Assembly (NCBI RefSeq): GCF_006494775.1
Contig: NZ_CP041146.1
Coordinates: 1,736,001 to 1,800,000 of the forward strand
Source: Nocardioides humi
Lineage (GTDB): Bacteria > Actinomycetota > Actinomycetes > Propionibacteriales > Nocardioidaceae
Length of the DNA stretch: 64,000 nucleotides
Direction of reading: 5' to 3'
The position numbers and the translations under genes were made by a program. Positions 45,429 to 54,460 of the stretch are shown here, piece after piece (position 1 is the stretch's first letter; every line of letters starts with the position of its first letter). The notes beneath the pieces are model-generated. The model did not search any database. It saw nothing but the letters and a program-made list of their open reading frames with translations, and was not told the DNA's origin.

Positions 45429-46964
45429 CTATCCAGCACTGAACTCGACGGTGTGCCAGCCGGTGGCGCCGTCGGGGAGGACGTCCGCGACGGCGCCGGT
45501 CTGGGTCCGGCCGTCCGTGTCGACCGCCCGGACCCGGAGCTGGTGGTCGCCCGGCTCGACGTCGAGGACGACGCGCCACTGCACCCAGGTGTCGATGTTG
45601 GGGGTGGCGGCGAGGCGGGCCCGCTGCCAGCGGCCGCCGTCGACCTGGACCTCGACGGCGGAGATGCCGGTGTGCTGGAACCAGGCCACGCCCGCGCACA
45701 CCATCTCGCCGGCGGGGACGTCGGCACCGTTCCTGGGGACCTCGATCTTGGACGCGATCTTGACCGGGCCGTGCTCGGCCCACCCCTTCTCGGTCCAGTA
45801 CGCCGTGATCTCGTCGAAGCGGGTGACCTCCATGTCGACCACCCACTTGCAGGCCGACACATACCCGTAGAGCCCCGGCACGATGGTGCGCACCGGGAAG
45901 CCGTGCTCGATCGGCAGCGGCTCGCCGTTCATCGCCACGGCGAGCATCGCGTTGCGCTCGTCCATCAGCGCCGCGAGCGGCGTACCGCAGGTCCAGCCGT
46001 CCTCCGAGGTCTGCAGCACCGCGTCGGCACCGTCCTTCGGCCCGGCCTCGGCGAGGATCGCGGCCAGCCGGACGCCGCTCCACCACGCGTTGCCGATGAG
46101 GTCGCCGCCGACCTCGTTGGACACGCAGTTGAGGGTGATCCAGTCCTCGGCGATCTCCCGGCGCACCAGGTCGGCGTACGACAGCCGCAGCTCGCGGTCG
46201 ACCATCCCGTGGATCCGCAGCTCCCAGTCGGCGGGCGCGATGGTCGGTTTGATGAACGCCGTGTCGATCCGGTAGAAGTCGTCGTTCGGCGTCTGCCAGG
46301 GCGAGACGCCCTCGACGCCGACGCTCACTCCGTCCGGTACGACGGGCGCGGTCACGCCCTCGATCCGCAGCAGTCGCCGGCTCTGCTCGGCGCGGCGGCG
46401 GGCGTTGCTCGCGACCCGGCCGATCAGCCCGCCGGCCGCGGCGACGGCGGCCGTCGCGCCGGCGGCGACGAAGAAGTGGCGGCGGGTGTGCATCGGCTCG
46501 GCGGCCGGGTCCTCGCTCTCCTCGACCAGCTCCCAGCGGCGCAGCCACTCCGCCAGGACCGCGAGCACGACCACCCAGCCGAGCAGCCCGACGACGACCG
46601 GGGCGAGGTCGACCAGGCTCGGCGTCGGCTTGGTGACCACCGCGAGCACGCCGATGCCGGCGAGCACGACGTACCCCGTCATCGCCGCCCACCACCGGCG
46701 GTGCGCCAGCCGACCGAGCCAGGCGAACACGATCGCGAGGACCACCAGGATGCCGAGGACCAGCACCTTCTTGTCGGTGGTGTCGAAGGTGTCGATCGCC
46801 CATTTCGCCACCTTGCCGGGCGTCAGCGCGGTGATGCCCTCGGCGACCGCGACGACCGGCGAGTCCCGCACATGCAGCAGCGCCGCCGCGGCGTAGCTGA
46901 GCGCCAGGCCGACGGCCCCGGCGAGCAGCCCGGCCAGCGGCCACCAGGCACGGGAGTTCCTCAC
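45429..46964 (-). CDS. Membrane-anchored molybdopterin oxidoreductase, sulfite-oxidase type
   Basis: A 511-residue protein. The first 185 residues carry about five membrane helices. After a twin-Arg-like stretch ([10 protein letters not shown]) with another hydrophobic helix comes a sulfite-oxidase-family molybdenum domain. The Mo-coordinating Cys is in [13 protein letters not shown], and the cofactor region continues with [11 protein letters not shown] and [12 protein letters not shown]. The C-terminal dimerisation domain ends near [17 protein letters not shown] 46964 starts just before the first helix. Substrate could be sulfite, methionine sulfoxide or another oxyanion; sequence alone does not tell. 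It diverges from ispF. Confidence 0.82.
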   Translation of the reverse strand: MRNSRAWWPLAGLLAGAVGLALSYAAAALLHVRDSPVVAVAEGITALTPGKVAKWAIDTFDTTDKKVLVLGILVVLAIVFAWLGRLAHRRWWAAMTGYVVLAGIGVLAVVTKPTPSLVDLAPVVVGLLGWVVVLAVLAEWLRRWELVEESEDPAAEPMHTRRHFFVAAGATAAVAAAGGLIGRVASNARRRAEQSRRLLRIEGVTAPVVPDGVSVGVEGVSPWQTPNDDFYRIDTAFIKPTIAPADWELRIHGMVDRELRLSYADLVRREIAEDWITLNCVSNEVGGDLIGNAWWSGVRLAAILAEAGPKDGADAVLQTSEDGWTCGTPLAALMDERNAMLAVAMNGEPLPIEHGFPVRTIVPGLYGYVSACKWVVDMEVTRFDEITAYWTEKGWAEHGPVKIASKIEVPRNGADVPAGEMVCAGVAWFQHTGISAVEVQVDGGRWQRARLAATPNIDTWVQWRVVLDVEPGDHQLRVRAVDTDGRTQTGAVADVLPDGATGWHTVEFSAG

Positions 46965-47010
46965 CCGTCCGATTCTCCCCCACGGCCCCGGGCTCAGGCA
47001 TGATCGGGCC

Positions 47011-47502
47011 GTGATCTCCGCAGGCCTCCGCATCGGCATCGGCTCCGACGTCCACCGCCTCGTCCCGCGTGGGCCGCAGGATTCGCCGCTCGCGCTCGGC
47101 GGCCTCACCTGGCCCGACGAGGACGTCCGCCTCGAGGGTCACTCGGACGCCGACGTGGCCGCGCACGCGGCTTGCGACGCGCTGCTCTCGGCCGCCGGGC
47201 TGGGCGATCTGGGCTCCAACTTCGGTACGGCGGAGCCCGCGTGGGCCGGGGCGAGCGGCGCGGCCCTGCTCGGGGAGACCCGGCGCCGGGTCGAGGCCGC
47301 GGGCTTCGCGGTCGTCAACGTCGCGGTGCAGGTGATCGGGAACCGGCCGAAGGTGGGCCCGCGGCGCGCCGAGGCGGAGGCGGCGCTCGGCGACGTCCTC
47401 GGGGCGCCGGTGTCGCTCTCGGCGACGACCACCGACGGGCTCGGCCTGACCGGGCGCGGCGAGGGCGTCGCGGCGATCGCGACGGCGCTGCTCACCTCCT
47501 GA
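47011..47502 (+). CDS. ispF: 2-C-methyl-D-erythritol 2,4-cyclodiphosphate synthase
   Basis: A 163-residue IspF of the MEP isoprenoid pathway, which cyclises CDP-methylerythritol phosphate with release of CMP. Metal-binding motif [10 protein letters not shown] at residues 8-17 supplies Asp and His; a second His is in [13 protein letters not shown], and [10 protein letters not shown] and [14 protein letters not shown] follow. GTG start. IspD lies 2.3 kb downstream, separated by an unrelated reductase, regulator and hydrolase, whereas in mycobacteria ispD and ispF are adjacent. The last 11 bp overlap the convergent reductase gene. Confidence 0.93.
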   Translation: MISAGLRIGIGSDVHRLVPRGPQDSPLALGGLTWPDEDVRLEGHSDADVAAHAACDALLSAAGLGDLGSNFGTAEPAWAGASGAALLGETRRRVEAAGFAVVNVAVQVIGNRPKVGPRRAEAEAALGDVLGAPVSLSATTTDGLGLTGRGEGVAAIATALLTS

Positions 47503-48121
47503 CCTCCGAAGCGCCAGGAGAGCGCCGCCTCGCGCCGGGTTCCGCCGGGTCGCGTTCCGCCAGGTCGATGGGCCGGTAGCGCACCCGGACCGTGGACGTC
47601 GCGTCGCCCTCGTCGGCGAGTGGGCTGAGACGGATCGGGACACCGCCGGGCCTGCTGTAGAGCCGAATGCCCTCACCGAGCAGGACCGGCGCGATGTGCA
47701 GGTCGATCTCGTCGATCAGCCCCCGTTCGAGAAGCTGGGCGCCGATGTTCGGGGAGAACACCATGATGTCCCTGCCTCCCGCGGCCGCCAGCGCGAGCTG
47801 CACGACCTCGGCCGGGTCGCGACGCAGGAACGTCACGTCCTCAGCGGGCTCTGCGTCCTCGGGATGGTGGGTGAGGACGAAGATCGGGCCACGCCATGCA
47901 CCACCCCACGGGCGGTGCCCCCCGGGCGAGTCCCAGCCGTCACGCCCCGTGACGATCGCGCCGGTTCGCTCGATGTACCCCTCGATCACGCCCGGCTCCG
48001 CGCGATATCCGCCGGTCCGCATCCAGTCCATGTCGTGGTTGCGCGCTGCGACGAATCCGTCCAGCGACATCATGAAGCTCCACAGCACCCTTCCGCGCCG
48101 GTCGTCCTGCTCGGTGGCCAT
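47492..48121 (-). CDS. Dihydrofolate-reductase-like (RibD C-terminal family) protein
   Basis: A 209-residue member of the DHFR/RibD_C superfamily. It starts with [20 protein letters not shown], as in this family (the MSLDGF strand). [11 protein letters not shown] and [20 protein letters not shown] complete the pyridine-nucleotide site, and [19 protein letters not shown] is the C-terminal signature. These proteins are NADPH-dependent reductases of unknown natural substrate. ATG 48121 follows AGGGGCGG. It is divergent from an HxlR gene, a common regulator partner. Confidence 0.75.
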   Translation of the reverse strand: MATEQDDRRGRVLWSFMMSLDGFVAARNHDMDWMRTGGYRAEPGVIEGYIERTGAIVTGRDGWDSPGGHRPWGGAWRGPIFVLTHHPEDAEPAEDVTFLRRDPAEVVQLALAAAGGRDIMVFSPNIGAQLLERGLIDEIDLHIAPVLLGEGIRLYSRPGGVPIRLSPLADEGDATSTVRVRYRPIDLAERDPAEPGARRRSPGASEVRR

Positions 48122-48144
48122 GATCCGCCCCTCACCACTAGTGA

Positions 48145-48194
48145 TCTGCAACTGGTTGTCATCGTAGGAAATCCAGTTGTAGTCTGCAAGTGGT
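48145..48194. promoter_or_regulatory. Probable HxlR operator with inverted and direct repeats
   Basis: CAACTGG (48149-48155) and CCAGTTG (48173-48179) are inverted copies. TCTGCAACTGGT (48145-48156) recurs directly with one mismatch at 48183-48194 (TCTGCAAGTGGT). All lie in the 100 bp between the divergent reductase and HxlR genes. The HxlR protein is the likely binder. Promoter boxes are not clear enough to mark. Confidence 0.5.
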
Positions 48195-48221
48195 CTGTCC
48201 TGGCGGGAGGAGGTGGCGTCG

Positions 48222-48710
48222 ATGGAACGGCGCTCCGGGTGCCCGATCAACCTCTCCCTCGAGGTGTTCGGCGACAAGTGGTCGTTGATCGTGGTCCGGG
48301 ACATGATGTTCGGCAACCGGCGGCACTTCAACGTGCTCCTCGCGAACTCCGACGAGGGCATCGCCTCCAACATCCTGGCCGACCGGCTGCAGCGCCTCGT
48401 CGAGCTGGGCATGATCACTCGCGCACCCGATCCCAGCCACAAGCAGAAGGTGCTGTACAGCCTCGCCGAGCCGGCGATCCAGCTGGTGCCGGTGCTCGCG
48501 CACCTCGGCGCATGGGGCCGTCGCCACCTCCCGGTGAGCCGCGAGCTGTCGGTCCGTGCCGAGCTCCTCGAGCGCGGCGGGCCCGAGTTCTGGGATCGCT
48601 TCATGGATGAGCTGCGCCACCAGCATCTCGGCATCCCCCGACCGGAGGGAACCCGGTCGGCCTTCGACGAGCTGCGCGAAGCGTACGAAGCCGAGCTCGC
48701 GCGGACCTGA
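48222..48710 (+). CDS. HxlR-family transcriptional regulator
   Basis: A 162-residue winged-helix regulator with the HxlR pattern: CPINLSLEVFGDKWSLIVVR, then FNVLLANSDEGIASNILADR and LVELGMITR. ATG 48222 lies eight bases after GGGAGGAGG; a GTG at 48213 sits inside that ribosome site. HxlR proteins sense aldehydes, quinones or oxidants and often control the divergent enzyme gene, here a DHFR-like reductase. The C-terminal 50 residues form a charged extension. Confidence 0.82.
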   Translation: MERRSGCPINLSLEVFGDKWSLIVVRDMMFGNRRHFNVLLANSDEGIASNILADRLQRLVELGMITRAPDPSHKQKVLYSLAEPAIQLVPVLAHLGAWGRRHLPVSRELSVRAELLERGGPEFWDRFMDELRHQHLGIPRPEGTRSAFDELREAYEAELART

Positions 48711-48813
48711 GCCTGAACGGGCCGCGCCTGTGTAGCGTGACACCCCGTCGCACAGAACCTGCCACGTCGGCGGATCACGGGGCAGGGTGGGGCGACTCAG
48801 CGAGGGGGTACCG

Positions 48814-49764
48814 ATGTCCGACCACACCGTGATCACCGAGGACGGCCTGCGGATCCACGTGACCGTGCGGGGCCGGGACGACGCACCGCTGACGGTGCTG
48901 CTCTCGCATTGCTGGACCGCCGAGGAGTCGGACTGGCACTACCAGGTGACCGACCTGCTGGCGCGGTACGGCCGCGACATCCGCGTCGTGACCTGGGACC
49001 ACCGCGGGCACGGGCAGTCCGACCGCGCGCCCGAGGCCGCCTGCACCATCCCCCACCTGGCCCGCGACCTCGGCCTCGTGGTCGACACCTACGCCCCGGA
49101 CGGGCCGCTGGTCGTCGCCGGCCACTCGGTCGGCGGCATGACGATCACGGCGATCCCGGAGGAGCGGCCCGACCTGATGCCGCGGATCGTCGGCGCCCTG
49201 TTCGTCAGCACGACGAGCGGCGAGCTCTCCCAGGTGACGCTCGGCCTGCCCGCGATGGCCGGGGCGGTGCTGCGCGACCGGCTGCCGTTCATCCTCGCCA
49301 ACCGGTCGCGGATGCTCAGCCTCAGCCGCCGGGAGAAGTTCCCCACCATCGAGCGCCAGATCGCCCGCCGGTTCCTGTTCGGCCGCCCGGCCCGCTCCCG
49401 CGACGTCGCGCATGTCGTCGACCAGCTCGTGCACGCCTGGCCCGAGACCATGTCCGGCTTCTTCAAGGACATGATGAGCCACGACCGGATCGGGAACCTC
49501 GCCGCGTTCGACGACATCCCGACCACCGTCCTCGTCGGCACCCGCGACCTGCTCACCCCGCCCGAGCACGCCGGCAAGATCGCCCGCGGCATCCGCGGCG
49601 CCCGGCTCCTCGTCGCCCCGGACGCCGGCCACTACCTGCCGTTCGAGCGCCGCGAGCTGGTCAGCGGCGAGCTGTTCGTGCTGGTCGACCGGGCCCTGTC
49701 CCGGCTCGCGGACCAGCCGCGGGAGGACGTCGTACGCCGGGGGCGGCACCGCGCCCGCGCCTGA
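48814..49764 (+). CDS. Alpha/beta hydrolase
   Basis: A 316-residue hydrolase. The oxyanion strand is [13 protein letters not shown], the DHRGHGQSD segment is conserved, the nucleophile elbow is [12 protein letters not shown], the acid lies in [12 protein letters not shown] and the His in [12 protein letters not shown] 48814 is preceded by GCGAGGGGG. Esterase, lipase or perhydrolase activity all fit the fold. It stands alone between the HxlR gene and ispD and might share a transcript with ispD, which starts 25 bp on. Confidence 0.78.
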   Translation: MSDHTVITEDGLRIHVTVRGRDDAPLTVLLSHCWTAEESDWHYQVTDLLARYGRDIRVVTWDHRGHGQSDRAPEAACTIPHLARDLGLVVDTYAPDGPLVVAGHSVGGMTITAIPEERPDLMPRIVGALFVSTTSGELSQVTLGLPAMAGAVLRDRLPFILANRSRMLSLSRREKFPTIERQIARRFLFGRPARSRDVAHVVDQLVHAWPETMSGFFKDMMSHDRIGNLAAFDDIPTTVLVGTRDLLTPPEHAGKIARGIRGARLLVAPDAGHYLPFERRELVSGELFVLVDRALSRLADQPREDVVRRGRHRARA

Positions 49765-49789
49765 CCCCGGCGCTGGCTACCCTCGCGGG

Positions 49790-50523
49790 GTGACGACTCC
49801 CCCGACCGCCGCCGTCGTCGTCCTCGCCGCCGGGAGCGGCAGCCGCGTCGGCGCCGAGGTCAACAAGATCCTGCTGCCGCTGCGCGGACGGCCCGTGCTG
49901 GCGTGGTCGGTCCGGACCGCGCTGGAGGTGCCGGACGTCGACCCGGTCGTGGTCGTCCACCGGCCCGGCGAGCGCGCCGACGCCGGGGCGGCGCTGCTCC
50001 CGGTGATCGGCGAGCGGGAGGTGCTGCTCGTCGAGGGCGGCGCGACCCGCCAGGACTCCGAGCAGGCGGCGCTCACCGCCCTGGCCCCGCGGGTGGCCGA
50101 CGGGAGCGTCGACGTGGTCGCGATCCACGACGGCGCGCGGCCGCTGGCAGGGGCGGAGCTGTTCGAGCAGGCGATCGCCACGGCGCGGCGGTACGGCGGC
50201 GCCGTACCCACGCACGAGCTGGCCGGCCTGGCCCCCGCGACCCGGCGGCGGCACCGGCGCCCGGCGGCCGCGGCGCCCGGCTGGTGGGCGTCGCGACGCC
50301 GCAGGCGTTCCGGGCCGCTCCCCTGCTGGCGGCCTACGCGGCCGCGGCCGAGGCGGGCTTCGACGGCACCGACACCGCGGCGACGTTCACGGAGTTCGCG
50401 CCCGCGGGGCACGAGGTGCGGGCGGTGCCGTCCGGGCCCGGCAACCTCAAGGTGACCTTCGCCGAGGACCTGCAGGTGGCGGACCGCCTGCTGGGACGGG
50501 CGGGTTCTAGCGCGGCTCGGTGA
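49790..50523 (+). CDS. ispD: 2-C-methyl-D-erythritol 4-phosphate cytidylyltransferase (one-base frameshift)
   Basis: About 244 residues. The CTP-binding N-terminus is complete ([21 protein letters not shown]), with [13 protein letters not shown] and IHDGARPL in the middle. The frame then breaks in the C-runs between 50232 and 50243. One added C restores [24 protein letters not shown] and the substrate-binding end [11 protein letters not shown]. IspD makes CDP-methylerythritol for the MEP pathway and is normally essential where that is the only isoprenoid route, so a true loss is unlikely. The end overlaps a convergent IspD-like gene by 17 bp. Confidence 0.87.
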
Positions 50524-51115
50524 GGGCGGCGAGCACCGCGAGGTCGTCGTCGGAGGCGACCCGGCGGGCCTGGGGCGGGGCCTCGACGAGCTGGACCCGC
50601 TCGGCGCCGTACCGTCGGCGCAGCTCGGCCACCAGCTCGACGAAGTCGATCGAGGGCAGCGAGCCGCCCTCGCCCAGCAGGTCCGCGACCAGGGACGCCG
50701 GCAGCACGACCGGGGAGCAGACGGCGACGAGGGCGTCGCGGTCCACCGTGGCGCCGACCGCCTCCCCGCCCTCGGCGGGGCGGACCTCCTTGACGGTGTC
50801 GGTCACCGGGCGCACGCCGACCACGACCCGGTCCTCGACGGCGGCCCGCTCGGCGCACCGGCGCAGGAAGTCCGGCGGCGTCATCGGGCACAGCGGGTCG
50901 TGCAGGACCAGCGGCTCGCCGCGCTCGACGACGACCTCCCAGGGCACGGTCTGGTCGAGCAGGTCGATCCCGGCCTCGCCGGCGGCCCAGGCCGCGGAGG
51001 CGACGAGCGACTCGCCGTGGATCAGGTGGAACGGCAGGGCGCCACGGCCCTCCTCCACCACGATCCCGGAGACGGGGGCGGAGATGTCGACGGCGTCATA
51101 CGGATGTGGGTTCAT
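50507..51115 (-). CDS. Degenerate IspD/cytidylyltransferase-like protein
   Basis: A 202-residue protein resembling the IspD fold from its middle onward: LVLHDPLCPMTPPDFL in place of IHDGARP, VVGVRPVTDTVKEV, GATVDRDALVAVCSPVVLP, and LAVLAAL at the end. The nucleotide-binding N-terminal motif AAGxGxR is missing; that region reads PVSGIVVEEGRGALPFHLI. It therefore probably cannot use CTP and may have a structural or regulatory role. It lies 40 bp after carD and converges on the true ispD. Its start codon sits inside the strong hairpin at 51088-51140. Confidence 0.65.
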   Translation of the reverse strand: MNPHPYDAVDISAPVSGIVVEEGRGALPFHLIHGESLVASAAWAAGEAGIDLLDQTVPWEVVVERGEPLVLHDPLCPMTPPDFLRRCAERAAVEDRVVVGVRPVTDTVKEVRPAEGGEAVGATVDRDALVAVCSPVVLPASLVADLLGEGGSLPSIDFVELVAELRRRYGAERVQLVEAPPQARRVASDDDLAVLAALTEPR

Positions 51116-51140
51116 CGGAACCCACCGTATGACGCCGTCG
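51088..51140 (-). promoter_or_regulatory. Long hairpin enclosing the start of the IspD-like gene
   Basis: A 16-bp perfect stem (51088-51103 with 51125-51140) continues, after a 3-nt bulge, into a 7-bp stem TGGGTTC (51107-51113) with GAACCCA (51118-51124) and a 4-nt loop. In minus-strand mRNA the AUG (51115-51113) is at the loop edge and the only SD-like sequence, GGUGGG, is buried in the stem. It lies 16 bp after the carD stop. Translation of the IspD-like protein would be blocked unless the stem is opened. It may equally attenuate read-through from carD. Confidence 0.7.
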
Positions 51141-51155
51141 TTGGTGTCAAGCTGC

Positions 51156-51641
51156 CTACGAGGCGAGTACCTCGTCGAGGATGGTCTCGGCCTTGTCCTC
51201 GTTGGTGTTCTCGCACAGGGCGAGCTCGGAGACCAGGATCTGGCGGGCCTTGGCCAGCATCCGCTTCTCGCCCGCGGACAGGCCGCGGTCGCGCTCGCGG
51301 CGCCACAGGTCGCGGACGACCTCGGCCACCTTCATGACGTCGCCACTGTGGAGCTTCTCGAGGTTCGCCTTGTAGCGCCTCGACCAGTTGGTCGGCTCCT
51401 CGACGTGCTCGGCACGGAGCACCCCGAAAACCCGGTCCAGCCCGTCCTTGTCCACGACATCCCGAACACCCACGAGATCGAGGTTGTCGGCCGGCACACG
51501 GACCACGAGGTCCTGCTGGGCGACAATCCGAAGCACGAGGTACTGCCGTTCCTGGCCCTTGATCGTCCGCATCTCGATGTTCTCGATGACCGCGGCCCCG
51601 TGATTGGGGTAGACGACCGTTTCGCCGACGGTGAAAGTCAT
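51156..51641 (-). CDS. carD: CarD-family RNA polymerase-binding regulator
   Basis: A 161-residue CarD, which binds the RNA polymerase beta subunit and stabilises open promoter complexes, especially at rRNA and housekeeping promoters. The N-terminal Tudor-like domain starts [20 protein letters not shown]. The C-terminal basic helical domain has the wedge Trp ([20 protein letters not shown]). Length and motifs are standard. The ribosome site GGAAGGGG lies ten bases before ATG 51641. In mycobacteria carD is followed by ispD; here that place is taken by the IspD-like gene. Confidence 0.93.
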   Translation of the reverse strand: MTFTVGETVVYPNHGAAVIENIEMRTIKGQERQYLVLRIVAQQDLVVRVPADNLDLVGVRDVVDKDGLDRVFGVLRAEHVEEPTNWSRRYKANLEKLHSGDVMKVAEVVRDLWRRERDRGLSAGEKRMLAKARQILVSELALCENTNEDKAETILDEVLAS

Positions 51642-51670
51642 ATGAGCAAAACCCCTTCCTAGGGTGACCT

Positions 51671-51699
51671 ATCTTACCACGGGATCGACGACTCTCCGA
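51671..51699 (-). promoter_or_regulatory. Probable carD promoter
   Basis: On the minus strand a -10 box TAAGAT (51676-51671) is preceded by a TTCGGA -35-like box (51699-51694) at a 17-bp spacing. Transcription would begin about 20-25 bp before ATG 51641. Housekeeping sigma recognition is inferred from these matches only. Confidence 0.5.
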
Positions 51700-51848
51700 A
51701 TGCGTTTGCGCAGGTCAGGGGCACAATCACCGGCTTGACAAGTGACCGAACCTGTGGTGGCGACGGGCCGCGACCGGTCCCCGGCGAGTGGGCGCCCGAT
51801 CGGCGGGCCCGCCCCCACACGGCTCGGCGGTGGTCAATACTGCTCGCC

Positions 51849-52892
51849 ATGGCGAAGATGCAGCGCTGGCGGCGCGGCCGCTCTGCCGGGGAGGACACCC
51901 TCTCCGCGGAGGCTCCCGAGGACGTCCTCGACGAGAGCGCCGCGGAGACCCTCGAGGTGGAGCTCGACGAGGTCGACGAGGTGGCCGCCGAGGAGGAGCC
52001 CACGCTCGACGAGGAGCCCGAGCTCGACGCGCTCGAGGAGACCGAGGAGACCGAGGAACCGGAGGCGGAGACCCCCGAGCCCGACGACGCGGAGCCCGAG
52101 GACCCGGACCTGGACGACGAGCGCCCCCCGCTGCCGCACGTCCCGGAGCGGTCCGGCCTGAGCGGCTGGCTGCTCGGCGGCCGGGAGCCGGCGGACGTCG
52201 TACCCCTCCAGCTGCTGCAGGCCGCGCACGCCAAGCAGGCGATCACCACCGCGCTCGCGATGGGCCTGGTCGCCGCGGTGGCCGGGCGCCCGGCGCGGGA
52301 GGCCGGCGTGGTCCTGGTGACGGTGCTCGTCGGCCAGACCATCCTCGGCTGGCACAACGACATCGTCGATCGCCAGCGCGACCAGGCGCACGGCCTGACC
52401 GGCAAGCCGATCGCGGCGGGCCGCCTCGAGGTCGGCACCGCGTGGTACGCCATCGTGGTCGCCTTCCTGCTGCTCATCCCGCTCGCGACGACGACCGGCG
52501 TGCGGGCGGGCGCCTTCTACGTCGGCTCGGTGGCGGTGGCCATGCTCGGCAATGTCGTGCTGCGGACCGGGTTCTGGTCCTGGTGGTCGTGGGCGGCGTC
52601 GTACGCCCTGCTGCCGGCGTACCTCTCCTGGGGCGGCTGGGGCGGCAAGGCGGTCGGCAGCGCCCCGGAGACCTCGATCGTGGTGCTCGCCGCGCTGCTG
52701 GGCGTCGGGATCCACTTCATGCGGGCCGTGTGGGGGCTGGTGGCGGACCACGAGGACGGCTGGACCTACCTGCCGCTCAAGCTCGGCCTCAAGCTCGGCG
52801 CGACCCGGCTGCTGGCGCTCTCGACGCTCTACACCGTCGTCATCGTGGTCCTGCTCGTGGTGGCCGGTGCCCGGGTCGGCCTCAGCCGCTGA
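51849..52892 (+). CDS. UbiA-family prenyltransferase with acidic N-terminal extension
   Basis: A 347-residue protein. Residues about 15-100 are extremely acidic, with runs such as EVELDEVDEVAAEEEP and EETEETEEPEAE, and no hydrophobic segment. From about 125 the UbiA membrane domain begins, with about eight helices. The first Asp-rich motif is GWHNDIVDRQRDQAHGLTGK and the second VADHEDGWTYLP. UbiA enzymes attach prenyl chains to quinone, heme or lipid acceptors. The acidic tail is not part of the normal family. ATG 51849 has a weak ribosome site; ATG 51858 is possible. Confidence 0.75.
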   Translation: MAKMQRWRRGRSAGEDTLSAEAPEDVLDESAAETLEVELDEVDEVAAEEEPTLDEEPELDALEETEETEEPEAETPEPDDAEPEDPDLDDERPPLPHVPERSGLSGWLLGGREPADVVPLQLLQAAHAKQAITTALAMGLVAAVAGRPAREAGVVLVTVLVGQTILGWHNDIVDRQRDQAHGLTGKPIAAGRLEVGTAWYAIVVAFLLLIPLATTTGVRAGAFYVGSVAVAMLGNVVLRTGFWSWWSWAASYALLPAYLSWGGWGGKAVGSAPETSIVVLAALLGVGIHFMRAVWGLVADHEDGWTYLPLKLGLKLGATRLLALSTLYTVVIVVLLVVAGARVGLSR

Positions 52893-52951
52893 CCGACGCT
52901 AGAGTGAGCCCGCTCGCGCACTGAACCGATCCGACCCGGAGGCCCGCCGAC

Positions 52952-53575
52952 ATGCCCCACCTGCGCCGATCCGCGCTCGCCGGACTGCTGCTGGCGGTCG
53001 TTCCCGCCACGGCCCTCGGCGGCTGCGGGTTCGACTACCCCACCGACCGGGTCAACACCATCGCCGGGGGCGTCAACGACCGCAGCGGCGACGTCGACGC
53101 GCTCGGCATCCGGGTGCTCGCGACGGCGCAGGGCGAGGGCCGGCTGATCGGCTCGCTGTCCAACAACCTGCGCGAGACCGCGTCGCTCGACGCCGTGTCG
53201 TCGTCCGCGGGCATCACCGCCGGCGCGTTCGAGCCGGTCGAGGTCGCGGGCCGCGGCACGGTCAACCTGGCCACCGCCGCCGTGGTCCCGCTCACCGGCG
53301 ACTTCACGGCCGGCGACGTCGTGCCGCTCGAGCTGACGTTCAGCGACGGTACGACGCTCAGCCTCGACGTACCGGTCGTCAAGCCCTGCTTCCAGTACAC
53401 CCAGGTCCCCACCGACCTCCCCAGCGAGGACCGGTCGGCCTCCGCGAAGGCGACCGACGGCGAGGCCGCCGACGTCGCCGCCGAGGAGGAGGGCGACGAG
53501 GCGCACGCCGAGGAGACCGGCGACGCCACCTTCAACTGCGCCGACCAGGCGCCCGAGCCCGAGAGCGCGCACTGA
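52952..53575 (+). CDS. LpqE-like lipoprotein
   Basis: A 207-residue lipoprotein. The signal peptide ends in the lipobox LGGC at about residues 22-25. The exported domain is beta-rich ([40 protein letters not shown]), resembling LpqE/PCu(A)C-like folds. A Glu/Ala-rich C-terminal tail follows ([17 protein letters not shown]). lpqE lies beside carD in mycobacteria, which supports the call; here the UbiA gene lies between. Copper binding, seen in some relatives, is not supported: the usual His/Met ligands are not evident. Its stop overlaps the gpmA start in TGATG. Confidence 0.62.
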   Translation: MPHLRRSALAGLLLAVVPATALGGCGFDYPTDRVNTIAGGVNDRSGDVDALGIRVLATAQGEGRLIGSLSNNLRETASLDAVSSSAGITAGAFEPVEVAGRGTVNLATAAVVPLTGDFTAGDVVPLELTFSDGTTLSLDVPVVKPCFQYTQVPTDLPSEDRSASAKATDGEAADVAAEEEGDEAHAEETGDATFNCADQAPEPESAH

Positions 53576-54321
53576 TGACGTTCACGCTGGTCCTGCTCCG
53601 CCACGGCGAGAGCGAGTGGAACGCGAAGAACCTCTTCACCGGATGGGTCGACGTCGCCCTGACCGAGCAGGGCCGCGGCGAGGCGGTCCGCGGCGGCGAG
53701 CTCCTCCGGGAGGCCGGCATCCTGCCGGACGTCGTCCACACCTCGCTGCAGCGCCGGGCGATCAACACCGCCGCGCTGGCGCTCGACGCCGCCGACCGGC
53801 ACTGGATCCCCGTCCGCCGCTCCTGGCGCCTCAACGAGCGCCACTACGGCGCACTGCAGGGCAAGGACAAGAAGGCGGTCAAGGACGAGTACGGCGAGGA
53901 GCAGTTCATGCTCTGGCGCCGCTCCTTCGACGTCCCCCCGCCCCCGCTGGCCGACGACGACGAGTACTCCCCCGCCGGCGACCCCCGCTACGCCGACCTC
54001 GGCGACGAGCTCCCCCGCACGGAGGCGCTCAAGCAGGTCATCGAGCGGCTGCTCCCCTACTGGGACGCCGGGATCGTGCCGGACCTCCGCGCCGGCCACA
54101 CCGTCCTCATCGCCGCCCACGGCAACAGCCTGCGCGCGATCGTGAAGCACCTCGACCAGATCAGCGACGCCGACATCGCCGGCCTCAACATCCCCACCGG
54201 GATGCCGCTGGTCTACGAGCTCGACGAGAGCACCCTCGCCCCCACCGTCCCCGGTGGCCGGTACCTCGACCCCGAGGCGGCCGCCGAGGCCGCCGCCGCC
54301 GTCGCCAACCAGGGGCGCTGA
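53575..54321 (+). CDS. gpmA: 2,3-bisphosphoglycerate-dependent phosphoglycerate mutase
   Basis: A 248-residue glycolytic mutase that interconverts 3- and 2-phosphoglycerate. The phospho-histidine motif is [19 protein letters not shown] at residues 6-24. [14 protein letters not shown] provides the substrate pocket and [15 protein letters not shown] holds the second His. Length is standard. In mycobacteria gpm1 is next to senX3-regX3; here a DUF559 gene, two 63-bp repeats and phoU intervene. The stop is followed at once by a strong hairpin terminator. Confidence 0.95.
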   Translation: MTFTLVLLRHGESEWNAKNLFTGWVDVALTEQGRGEAVRGGELLREAGILPDVVHTSLQRRAINTAALALDAADRHWIPVRRSWRLNERHYGALQGKDKKAVKDEYGEEQFMLWRRSFDVPPPPLADDDEYSPAGDPRYADLGDELPRTEALKQVIERLLPYWDAGIVPDLRAGHTVLIAAHGNSLRAIVKHLDQISDADIAGLNIPTGMPLVYELDESTLAPTVPGGRYLDPEAAAEAAAAVANQGR

Positions 54322-54339
54322 CCCCCGCTCTGCGGGGGT
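54321..54339 (+). terminator. gpmA terminator hairpin
   Basis: ACCCCCGC and GCGGGGGT pair over eight bases around a TCT loop, starting at the last base of the gpmA stop codon. No T-run follows. It is also the outer part of the left 63-bp inverted repeat. Confidence 0.6.
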
Positions 54340-54384
54340 CGTGTGCCTGAGAGCGCGGATATCCGGGGTCTCAGGCACACGACC
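54322..54384. repeat. Left 63-bp inverted repeat (nested hairpins)
   Basis: This copy has two structures. The first is the 17-nt CCCCCGC-TCT-GCGGGGG hairpin. The second is a palindrome with arms TCGTGTGCCTGAGA (54339-54352) and TCTCAGGCACACGA (54369-54382) around the core CGGATATCCG. It matches the reverse complement of 55375-55437 at 59 of 63 positions. The two copies bracket the DUF559 gene. Confidence 0.85.
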
Positions 54385-54460
54385 CAGCGCGAGCGGGCGT
54401 ACCTGTGGAGAACCGGAAGCCGAGGTTCGGCCCGACCCCGCCCGAGGGCAGGCCTCGGGG

